Assembly (NCBI GenBank): GCA_041477005.1
Contig: JBGOUJ010000513.1
Location: forward strand, 1 to 5,714
DNA from: JBGOUJ01 sp041477005
GTDB taxonomy: Bacteria; Acidobacteriota; Terriglobia; Bryobacterales; JACQDG01
Direction of reading: 5' to 3'
DNA: 5,714 nt
Shown: positions 1 through 5,714 of the stretch, piece after piece
Position numbering within the stretch: position 1 is the stretch's first letter
Layout: every line of letters begins with the position of its first letter
Translations under genes and position numbers: made by a program
Notes under the pieces: generated by a model
The model's database searches: none
What the model saw: the letters and a program-made list of their open reading frames with translations, nothing else
Told to the model about the DNA's origin: nothing

Positions 1-676
<676 letters not shown>

Positions 677-684
677 TTGATGTG

Positions 685-690
685 ACCTCC
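685..690 (-). promoter_or_regulatory. Shine-Dalgarno site of the left-edge oxidoreductase
   Basis: Read on the minus strand this is GGAGGT, eight bases before the ATG at 676-674. It is a near-perfect anti-16S match and decides the start codon, which also places the RRHFL motif at the very N-terminus. Confidence 0.8.
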
Positions 691-703
691 GCCGTCATCC
701 AGA

Positions 704-733
704 ATCATACGCCAGTGGTGAGATGGGTGTCCA
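704..733 (-). promoter_or_regulatory. Predicted sigma70-type promoter for the left-edge oxidoreductase
   Basis: On the minus strand, TGGACA (733-728) and TATGAT (709-704) are separated by 18 bases. Each hexamer differs from the consensus TTGACA/TATAAT at one position. Transcription would start near 697, leaving a leader of about 20 bases that includes the GGAGGT ribosome site. This is predicted from sequence only; no operator-like palindrome is obvious beside it. Confidence 0.5.
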
Positions 734-790
734 GTTTCGAGTTGTCCCGAATCTGTCCGGATTGGGCTGGCCGCGGGAAGCGCCTCGATG

Positions 791-796
791 TACAAT
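791..796 (+). promoter_or_regulatory. Possible -10 element for the small plus-strand gene
   Basis: TACAAT lies about 43 bases before the ATG at 839 and matches TATAAT at five of six positions. No -35 hexamer is seen at 16-18 bases upstream; TTGGGC at 762-767 would need a 23-base spacer. It may be chance or an activator-dependent promoter. Confidence 0.22.
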
Positions 797-838
797 AGGC
801 GCAGCTACGAGGGGCGCCAGAGCGGAGCGGGGTGAACG

Positions 839-1111
839 ATGGCGCAGCAGGAGATCCCGGCGCCGGTCGGCGACGGATTTCGGGCGGACTACCTACACTT
901 GCGATTACTGGTGGAAGAGAAAGAGGACCACTGGGAGGCGGGAGTGTACGATTTGGAGAAGCGCGAGTGGTTCCATCGCCAGATCGTCGCGGATCCGGAG
1001 GAGGGCAAGAAGACAGCTTTCGTGTTGGCGTGTTTGTATCTGGGTCGCGGCGTCGACCACCCACCCCTCATCGAGGGAGCTCTCGCCTGGAAGGCCTATT
1101 CAAGCGGCTGA
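839..1111 (+). CDS. Small acidic hypothetical protein (90 aa)
   Basis: I do not recognise a family. The 90-residue product is acidic (16 Asp/Glu against 10 Lys/Arg) and has no signal peptide or membrane segment. Residues 18-38 (through LHLRLLVEE and WEAGVYD) and 43-51 (EWFHRQIVA) look like beta strands, and 53-68 (PEEGKKTAFVLACLYL) like an amphipathic helix, suggesting a compact beta-beta-alpha fold. Trp residues at 32, 44 and 84 and the ordinary residue mix, unlike the Arg/Pro-rich shadow frames around it, argue that it is translated. A purine-rich GGAGCGGGG (824-832) precedes the ATG by six bases. It is transcribed towards the glycan operon, and its last 12 bases overlap the end of the dehydratase gene on the other strand. 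Function unknown; homologue conservation would decide whether it is real. Confidence 0.68.
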   Translation: MAQQEIPAPVGDGFRADYLHLRLLVEEKEDHWEAGVYDLEKREWFHRQIVADPEEGKKTAFVLACLYLGRGVDHPPLIEGALAWKAYSSG

Positions 1112-3007
1112 AGCGGAACTTGCCTCAACACCTTCCATTCCGGAAGCGCTGGTCCAAGGTTTGCCCCCTTGGAATTCCGGAACCAGCCTTCTCAGATGAT
1201 CCACCACCGCCGATTCGTCCCGCTGGGCCATCGAGATCTCGAGTTCCAGCACCGCCTTCTCGATCGAGTCGCGGTCCACTGGGGGACCCTGAAAGATCTT
1301 GATTTTCTCGTGGTAGGTCGGCCGGATGCCCTCGCCCTCGGTGATCAGCTCCTCGCACAGCTTCTCGCCGGGACGCAGCCCGGTGAAGCGGATCTCGATT
1401 TCCTCATCCGGCGCCCGCCCCGACAACCGGATCATATTGCGCGCCAGGTCCTGGATGCGGATCGGCTGGCCCATGTCCAGCAGGAAGATCTCGGAGCCTT
1501 TCCCCATCGTGGAAGCTTGCAACACAAGCTGCACCGCCTCTCTCACGGTCATGAAGTAGCGGCGCACCTCGGGGTGGGTAACGGTGACCGGCCCGCCGGC
1601 CGCGATCTGCTCCTGAAACAACGGCACCACGCTGCCGTTGCTTCCCAACACGTTGCCGAAGCGCACGGCCACAAACTTGGTTTCCGAGCCGCCCATCGAA
1701 GAGATGATCAGCTCCGCCACTCGCTTCGTCGCGCCCATGATGCTTGTGGGATTGACCGCCTTGTCCGAAGAGATCATCAGGAAGTCGGCCACGTGGCCGC
1801 GGTGCGCCGCCTGCACCAGGTTCCAGGTGCCCAGCACGTTGTTCCTCACCGCCTCCAGGACGTGGGCCTCCATCATCGGAACGTGCTTGTAGGCGGCGGC
1901 GTGGAAAATGGAGTCGACCGAGTAACGGCGAATCACCTCCTCCAGGCACTGGTAATCGCGGATGTCGCCGATCTGTGCGATCACCTGAACCGACGGAAAC
2001 TTTTCCCGCAGCTTGAGATCCACGCGGAACAGCTCGCTCTCCGCCTGATCGAAAGCGACCAGCATCCGCGGCTCGAAATGGGCCACCTGGCGGCAGAGCT
2101 CCGAACCGATCGAGCCGGCAGCGCCCGTAAGGAGTATCGAGCGGCCGGCGATGGCGGAGCGAATCCGGCCTTCTTCGAGGCGCACCGGCTCGCGCCCCAG
2201 CAGGTCGCTGATGGCGACATTGCGGATCTGGCCGCTGAGCACCTTGCCGCTCAGCAGTTCCCCGATGCTGGGCACGGTTTTACACGCCACGCCGGCAGCG
2301 CGGCAATTGGCCAGCGCTTCGTGCATCTGGCGGCCGGTGGCGCTGGGCATGGCGATAAGGATCTCCTCCACCCGGCGCCCGTTCTGGCGATGACGGTCTA
2401 CGATCTGCGCCGCCTCGCGGCCGGTGCCGAGCACCCTGACCCCCAGCAACCCCCCGCCCCGTTTCCCCAGATCGTCGTCCAGTAAACCGATCACCTCGTA
2501 GCCCAAAGACGGATTGGCCCGGATCTCCTTCAGCAGGGTCAGGCCGGCCTTGCCCGCGCCATAGATGAGCAGCCCCTTGCGGCCCGGCTGCGACAACTCG
2601 CCCGCGATCGCCTCGTAATAGAGCCGAACGCAGAACCGCTCGCCGGCCGTCAACAGAAAGCAGATCAGCAGGTCTATGCAGTAAACGGAGCGGGGGAAGC
2701 GAGGGCCCACCAGAGTGTAATTGACCACCGCAAACGCCAGAGAGCCGTTGGCATTGGCCGCCAGAACACGCAGCAGATCGGGCATCCCGACAAAACGCCA
2801 CCACCCACGGTGAAGACCGACCACATAAAACATCGCCATTTTCAATACCACCGCCAGCCACAGCGAGTTGTACAGAAGCTTTGTGTAAGGCGGCGGAATG
2901 GAAAAATCAAACCGAAGCAAGAAGGCGGCAAGGAGGGAAAGGGTGATGAGAACGGCTTGTGACAATGCGATGAAAAACCTGCGGCACTCGAAAAAGAAAT
3001 TTTTCAT
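1100..3007 (-). CDS. Membrane-anchored nucleotide-sugar 4,6-dehydratase, PglF/WbpM/CapD type
   Basis: Predicted to convert UDP-GlcNAc (or a close UDP-HexNAc) to the 4-keto-6-deoxy sugar at the inner face of the membrane. At 635 residues it has the full length of the large two-domain family. Four hydrophobic segments lie at about 11-31, 46-64, 83-100 and 106-122. A first Rossmann-like domain starts at LLIYGAGKAG (146-155). The catalytic SDR domain starts at LLTGAAGSIG (292-301), with Asp320 after the second strand, which favours NAD over NADP. Catalytic-region residues are SSDKAVNP (413-420), Met424 and Lys428, that is, the S-M-K variant in which Met replaces the usual SDR Tyr. RFGNVLGSNGS (449-459) and LRPGEK (544-549) are further family hallmarks. 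A weak AGGGTGG site (3021-3015) lies seven bases before the ATG. It follows the aminotransferase gene by 25 bases, so cotranscription is likely. Family is certain; the exact product stereochemistry is not readable from the sequence. Confidence 0.94.
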   Translation of the reverse strand: MKNFFFECRRFFIALSQAVLITLSLLAAFLLRFDFSIPPPYTKLLYNSLWLAVVLKMAMFYVVGLHRGWWRFVGMPDLLRVLAANANGSLAFAVVNYTLVGPRFPRSVYCIDLLICFLLTAGERFCVRLYYEAIAGELSQPGRKGLLIYGAGKAGLTLLKEIRANPSLGYEVIGLLDDDLGKRGGGLLGVRVLGTGREAAQIVDRHRQNGRRVEEILIAMPSATGRQMHEALANCRAAGVACKTVPSIGELLSGKVLSGQIRNVAISDLLGREPVRLEEGRIRSAIAGRSILLTGAAGSIGSELCRQVAHFEPRMLVAFDQAESELFRVDLKLREKFPSVQVIAQIGDIRDYQCLEEVIRRYSVDSIFHAAAYKHVPMMEAHVLEAVRNNVLGTWNLVQAAHRGHVADFLMISSDKAVNPTSIMGATKRVAELIISSMGGSETKFVAVRFGNVLGSNGSVVPLFQEQIAAGGPVTVTHPEVRRYFMTVREAVQLVLQASTMGKGSEIFLLDMGQPIRIQDLARNMIRLSGRAPDEEIEIRFTGLRPGEKLCEELITEGEGIRPTYHEKIKIFQGPPVDRDSIEKAVLELEISMAQRDESAVVDHLRRLVPEFQGGKPWTSASGMEGVEASSASAA

Positions 3008-3032
3008 CTCAAGACCACCCTGGCCGGATTTC

Positions 3033-4187
3033 CTAAAATCTTAAGGATGAAACAGCCTCCCGTAATGTCATACAAACCCGCTGGATCTCAGCTTCCGTGA
3101 TGCGGTTGAAGAACGGCAGCGCGATCGTCCTCTCGGAAATACGCTCCGTGATTGGAAAGTCGCCTCGCTTGAAACCAAATTGCTTCTGATAAAACGGCTG
3201 GAAATGAATCGGAGCGAAGTAGTTGCTGCAACCGATGTTGCGGCGTTTCAGGAAGTCCAAAACGGCGTCCCGGTGTTCAGGCCTGAAGTCGTCGGCGAGT
3301 CGAACGACGTAGACAAACCAACTGATTTCCGCGCCCGGCTCCGCCGATGGGGGAGGAATCACCTCGGGAACGTCTTTCAGTAATTCGCCGTATAGTACCG
3401 CGATCTGTGCGCGGCGGGCCAGAATCTGGTCCAGGCGCTTGAGTTGGGCGGCGCCGAGCGCGCATTGAATATCGCTCAGCCGGTAGTTGTACCCGAGCCG
3501 TTCGTGCTGCAGCCACGCGCCGTTGTCGCCTCTTCCTTGGTTGCGCCAACTGCGGCACAGCCGGGCAATTTCGCGATCGTCGGTGACAATCACGCCGCCC
3601 TCACCTGTAGTGATCTGTTTGTTGGGGTAAAAGGCGAAAACACCCGTCTGGCCGAAGGAGCCGACCGGCCGGCCATTATAGGTGGCGCCGAGCGCCTCGC
3701 AAGCGTCCTCGATCAGCGTCAGCCGCCGGCGGTTTGCCATCTCCACCAGATCGCTCATTCGGCACGGACAGCCGAACACGTGAACGGGCAGGATGGCCTT
3801 CGTGCGCCTCGTTATGGCGCCCTCTACGCGCGTAGGATCCAGATTGTAGGTCACCGGATCGATATCAACGAAGACCGGCCGCGCCTGCTCGAAGAGGATG
3901 CAGTTGGCGGACGCCACGAAACTGAAGGGCGTGGTGATGACCTCATCGCCCTCCGTGACGCCGGCCGCCTTCACGCAGAGGTGGAGACCGCTGGTTCCGC
4001 TGTTTACAGCGACGGCGAACGCTCGCCCGACGCGATCCGCGATGGCCTGCTCGAATCTGGGGAGCTCGGGCCCCAGGCTCAGGCGGTCCGATGTCAGAAC
4101 CCGCACCACCGCGAGGACCTCCGCCTCGTTTACATCCGGCGCGGCGAGGGGAACGGACACTGCTATGTCTTCACAAGCGCTTGCCAC
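3033..4187 (-). CDS. DegT/DnrJ/EryC1/StrS-family PLP-dependent sugar aminotransferase
   Basis: Predicted to transfer an amino group, usually from glutamate, to the 4-keto carbon of the sugar made by the adjacent dehydratase, giving a UDP-4-amino-4,6-dideoxy-HexNAc (PglE-like role). Counting from the start chosen here (384 residues, normal for the family), NSGTSGLHL at 62-70 binds the PLP phosphate, Asp161 in LIEDACEALG pairs with the PLP ring nitrogen, and Lys190 in FAFYPNKQITTGEGG is the Schiff-base lysine. GYNYRLSDIQ (232-241) and the C-terminal region around NYFAPIHFQPFY are also typical. I place the start at the GTG at 4187-4185. GGAGG at 4198-4194 lies six bases before it, whereas the in-frame GTG at 4193-4191 directly abuts that GGAGG and would add only two residues. 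The start of the gene is 139 bases from the upstream transferase gene. Family is certain; substrate is inferred from the neighbours. Confidence 0.93.
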   Translation of the reverse strand: MASACEDIAVSVPLAAPDVNEAEVLAVVRVLTSDRLSLGPELPRFEQAIADRVGRAFAVAVNSGTSGLHLCVKAAGVTEGDEVITTPFSFVASANCILFEQARPVFVDIDPVTYNLDPTRVEGAITRRTKAILPVHVFGCPCRMSDLVEMANRRRLTLIEDACEALGATYNGRPVGSFGQTGVFAFYPNKQITTGEGGVIVTDDREIARLCRSWRNQGRGDNGAWLQHERLGYNYRLSDIQCALGAAQLKRLDQILARRAQIAVLYGELLKDVPEVIPPPSAEPGAEISWFVYVVRLADDFRPEHRDAVLDFLKRRNIGCSNYFAPIHFQPFYQKQFGFKRGDFPITERISERTIALPFFNRITEAEIQRVCMTLREAVSSLRF

Positions 4188-4193
4188 TGCCAC

Positions 4194-4198
4194 CCTCC
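4194..4198 (-). promoter_or_regulatory. Shine-Dalgarno site that decides the aminotransferase start
   Basis: GGAGG on the minus strand is followed by GTG with no gap at 4193-4191 and by a second in-frame GTG at 4187-4185 after six bases. Normal spacing favours the second GTG as the initiator. Confidence 0.6.
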
Positions 4199-4326
4199 GA
4201 TTCCGATCTGGCCGGCAGGATAGATCCCTGGGCTCACCACGACTCGCCCGCCCAGGGCGCCGTGCGGCAAACCACCTGGGGCGCTGCTACGCAGGGCGGA
4301 ATTAATGGTTCCGGCCGGCAGAGGTC
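4199..4326. other. Intergenic gap inside the glycan operon
   Basis: This is the only sizeable gap in the four-gene minus-strand cluster. It holds the inverted repeat at 4226-4257 and two copies of GGCCGGCAG (4210-4218 and 4313-4321) near its two ends. I see no convincing reading frame, promoter hexamer pair or intrinsic terminator. It may be an untranslated leader for the two downstream genes or a scar of a lost gene; neither can be shown from this sequence alone. Confidence 0.4.
4226..4257. repeat. Inverted repeat in the operon gap (possible leader hairpin)
   Basis: CCCTGGGC (4226-4233) and GCCCAGGG (4250-4257) are perfect 8-base inverted copies with a 16-base loop. A competing pairing exists between GCGCC (4257-4261) and GGCGC (4280-4284). 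On the minus strand the hairpin would sit in the untranslated stretch just before the aminotransferase ribosome site. No T-run follows on that strand, so it is not a standard intrinsic terminator. It could affect RNA processing or translation, or be a chance result of high GC. Confidence 0.35.
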
Positions 4327-5004
4327 TCAGTCTCCGACGGAAAGCCGGCTCTCTTCCAAAACACAGTCTCTTCTCTCGCAAGGGCCGTACGGAGCGAGTT
4401 CAACGGGCACCCAGTTCTTTTTGACCAGTTTGACGGCAGTGTAGAAGAGGATTTTCAGGTCGATCCACAGGGAGCGCTGCCGTGCGTACTTCAATTGGAG
4501 CTTCAGTTTCGTGGGGTGGATGAAGCGCTCGTAGTCTCCGGTCGGGTCATTACTCCCCGAGAGCACGGCGCCTTCATCGGAGTTCCAGATCGACGCCCAG
4601 TCGGTCATTCCCGGCCGAACCTGGAGGATCGCGCGCTCCTCTTCGCTGTAGCGTTCCACATAGGAGGGAATTTCGGGCCGAGGCCCCACCAGGCTCATGT
4701 CACCGGCGAGTATGTTAAGGAGTTGCGGCAGCTCATCCAGCTTGCGCTTGCGGAGGAAGGCCCCCCCTCGGGTAATGCGCGGGTCATCGTCGGCGGTGGC
4801 CGTTCCACCCAGCTTGTCGGCGTCGACGATCATGGTTCGAAACTTCCAGATTCTGAACAGCCTTCCTCCCATTCCTGCGCGGGCGCCCCGATAGAACACA
4901 GGGCCCCGGGAGGCAAGTTTTACGCCGGCGGCTATGAGAAGCAGCACCGGAGAGAACAGAATCAAGCCCAAGCAGCTCAATACAATGTCGCTCAGCCTCT
5001 TCAC
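4327..5004 (-). CDS. Initiating sugar-1-phosphate transferase, PglC/WcaJ-type (Bacterial_transf)
   Basis: Predicted monotopic phosphoglycosyl transferase that moves a sugar-1-phosphate from a UDP-sugar to undecaprenyl phosphate, the first membrane step of surface-glycan assembly. The 225 residues match the small PglC-like form without the extra membrane domain of WcaJ/WbaP. The N-terminal hydrophobic segment (about 8-30) carries a Ser18-Pro19 pair, as in the re-entrant helix of PglC. KFRTM (54-58), the catalytic Asp90-Glu91 in KLDELPQLLN, GDMSLVGPRPE (101-111) and RPGMT (130-134) are all present. About 25 residues at the C-terminus, with Cys209 and Cys214, extend past the conserved domain and I cannot explain them. 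The start is GTG at 5004-5002, overlapping the TGA of the upstream gene as GTGA, with GGAGGT at 5016-5011 six bases before it, so translation is probably coupled. The neighbours suggest the substrate is the sugar made by the dehydratase and aminotransferase. Confidence 0.93.
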   Translation of the reverse strand: MKRLSDIVLSCLGLILFSPVLLLIAAGVKLASRGPVFYRGARAGMGGRLFRIWKFRTMIVDADKLGGTATADDDPRITRGGAFLRKRKLDELPQLLNILAGDMSLVGPRPEIPSYVERYSEEERAILQVRPGMTDWASIWNSDEGAVLSGSNDPTGDYERFIHPTKLKLQLKYARQRSLWIDLKILFYTAVKLVKKNWVPVELAPYGPCERRDCVLEESRLSVGD

Positions 5005-5714
5005 GAGGAGACCTCCGACTCACCCCGGCCCCCCGAGTGGGCAGCCGGCCGGAGCGTCGCATCGAATAGTCCCTTGAGCATCCCGCACAAGCTTCCCAGG
5101 CCATAGGCAAGGTGAAGGCCGGCGAATACAACGGGCATCGCGAGGAAGAGACGAAAGTCCCTCTTTTCGTGCGCGATCCGGGCCGAGGCCGCCAGATTCA
5201 CCAACATGTAGGACGAAACCAAGGCAATGGCGAACGACCAGCCAACCGCGGAGAACACGCTTAGGGCCGCTGCTCCGGTCAGCGAAAGGACGAACGCCAG
5301 CGGCGTCAGATGGCGGACGGACACCGGCATCACGGAGCTGTAGAAGACCGGAAGAACCGCCCACAGGCCGTTTCGCCAACTGTGGGACACGAAGGACCTC
5401 AGATCGGAACGGGCATAGTATCGAATGGTGACCGAAGGGAGCAGGAGAATTCGCCCGCCTGCCTTGGCGACCCGCTTGTTGAATTCCAGGTCCTGGCTTC
5501 TTACAAGCTTTTCATTGAACCCGCCGATGCGCTCGAATAGCGTTCGGTGGCAGCAGAAGAACGGGACCGTGTCCACGTCCTTAACCTCCGAACCCGCGCC
5601 TATCCTGTAGTAGGCAGCTCCCGCCCCGAATCGATGTGACAGGGCGCAGACAATCGCCCGGCCGATCAGAGTATTTTCTCGGGGCACGATGGCCCACATG
5701 CCGCCGACGTTGGC
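5001..5714 (-). CDS. Family 2 glycosyltransferase, ExoA-like, C-terminal part (5' end outside window)
   Basis: Predicted inner-membrane glycosyltransferase that extends an undecaprenyl-linked glycan; donor and acceptor are unknown. The frame is open through the right edge, so the ATG at 5699 is an internal Met and 237 residues of the C-terminal part are present. Numbering from the edge, VDTVPFFCCHRTLFERIGGF (47-66) and RSQDLEFNKRVAKAGGRIL (72-90) form the acceptor half of a GT-A fold. Asp75 is in the position of the usual ED/QD catalytic-base motif, and RYYARSDL (98-105) is typical of ExoA-like enzymes. Hydrophobic segments at about 136-155, 157-177 and 188-209 form a C-terminal membrane region. 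The nucleotide-binding half and DxD motif lie outside the window. It overlaps the next gene by four bases (GTGA). Family is secure; ExoA-like is a resemblance, not proof of succinoglycan synthesis. Confidence 0.88.
   Translation of the reverse strand, partial: ANVGGMWAIVPRENTLIGRAIVCALSHRFGAGAAYYRIGAGSEVKDVDTVPFFCCHRTLFERIGGFNEKLVRSQDLEFNKRVAKAGGRILLLPSVTIRYYARSDLRSFVSHSWRNGLWAVLPVFYSSVMPVSVRHLTPLAFVLSLTGAAALSVFSAVGWSFAIALVSSYMLVNLAASARIAHEKRDFRLFLAMPVVFAGLHLAYGLGSLCGMLKGLFDATLRPAAHSGGRGESEVSS
5011..5016 (-). promoter_or_regulatory. Shine-Dalgarno site of the sugar-1-phosphate transferase
   Basis: GGAGGT on the minus strand lies inside the last codons of the upstream glycosyltransferase, six bases before the GTG at 5004-5002. 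It supports the GTG start and the four-base gene overlap. Confidence 0.7.

Larger units (their letters stand above)
677..838. other. Divergent intergenic region
   Basis: This stretch separates the leftward oxidoreductase from the rightward small gene. The left half holds the promoter and ribosome site of the leftward gene. The right half holds a TACAAT hexamer (791-796) and a purine-rich ribosome site (about 824-832) for the rightward gene. No RNA gene, repeat or further coding potential is evident. Confidence 0.5.

Noticed and set aside
832..1302. Alternative frames over the small plus-strand gene, including a minus-strand frame at 705-1064
   Set aside because: They are Pro/Arg/Ser-rich with low-complexity character; the 839-1111 frame has balanced composition and a better ribosome site.
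1169..2485. 438-codon open frame on the plus strand opposite the dehydratase
   Set aside because: It is wholly antisense to a strongly supported gene, is rich in His, Arg, Ala and Asp with no recognisable motif, and is the kind of long shadow frame that high GC produces.
3444..4223. 259-codon open frame on the plus strand opposite the aminotransferase
   Set aside because: It is antisense to a clear DegT-family gene, has biased composition and no domain signature.
4226..4257. Intrinsic terminator inside the operon
   Set aside because: The hairpin has no T-run on the minus strand, so it was kept only as an inverted repeat.
4495..5106. 203-codon plus-strand frame across the transferase and glycosyltransferase junction
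   Set aside because: It is antisense to two well-supported genes and has no motif.
5001..5699. Complete 232-residue protein starting at the ATG at 5699
   Set aside because: The frame continues to the window edge with fitting family sequence, and a GT-A glycosyltransferase cannot lack its nucleotide-binding half, so that ATG is internal.

Overview
The window is compact, GC-rich bacterial chromosome. It carries four genes on the minus strand at the right (about 1100-5714), one small plus-strand gene (839-1111), and the first half of another minus-strand gene at the left edge (1-676). The left-edge gene starts with a twin-arginine leader (RRHFL) fused to a Gfo/Idh/MocA oxidoreductase. That protein type is heavily expanded in Acidobacteria (Bryobacter/Solibacter type), Planctomycetes and Verrucomicrobia. 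With the high GC this makes a soil acidobacterium my best guess, but it is an inference and no marker gene is present to settle it.

Region by region. 1-676 (-): exported Gfo/Idh/MocA-like oxidoreductase, cut by the left edge. 677-838: divergent intergenic region with a good sigma70-type promoter (TGGACA-18-TATGAT) and a strong ribosome site for the left gene, and only a weak -10-like hexamer for the right one. 839-1111 (+): unrecognised 90-residue acidic protein that ends tail-to-tail with, and overlaps by 12 bases, the last gene of the minus-strand cluster. 1100-3007 (-): membrane-anchored nucleotide-sugar 4,6-dehydratase of the PglF/WbpM/CapD type. 3033-4187 (-): PLP-dependent sugar aminotransferase of the DegT/DnrJ/EryC1/StrS family. 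4188-4326: intergenic stretch with inverted repeats but no recognised gene. 4327-5004 (-): PglC/WcaJ-type initiating sugar-1-phosphate transferase. 5001-5714 (-): C-terminal part of an ExoA-like family 2 glycosyltransferase, cut by the right edge.

Transcribed right to left, the four minus-strand genes read as one surface-glycan operon. The dehydratase would make a UDP-4-keto-6-deoxy-HexNAc. The aminotransferase would convert it to a UDP-4-amino-4,6-dideoxy-HexNAc (a bacillosamine-type precursor). The monotopic transferase would load a sugar phosphate onto undecaprenyl phosphate, and the family 2 glycosyltransferase would extend the chain. The N-acetyltransferase (PglD role) needed for di-N-acetylbacillosamine is not in the window. 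I did not find a clearly new type of system. The points most worth checking are the PglF/E/C-like gene set, the small overlapping convergent gene and the structured gap inside the operon.
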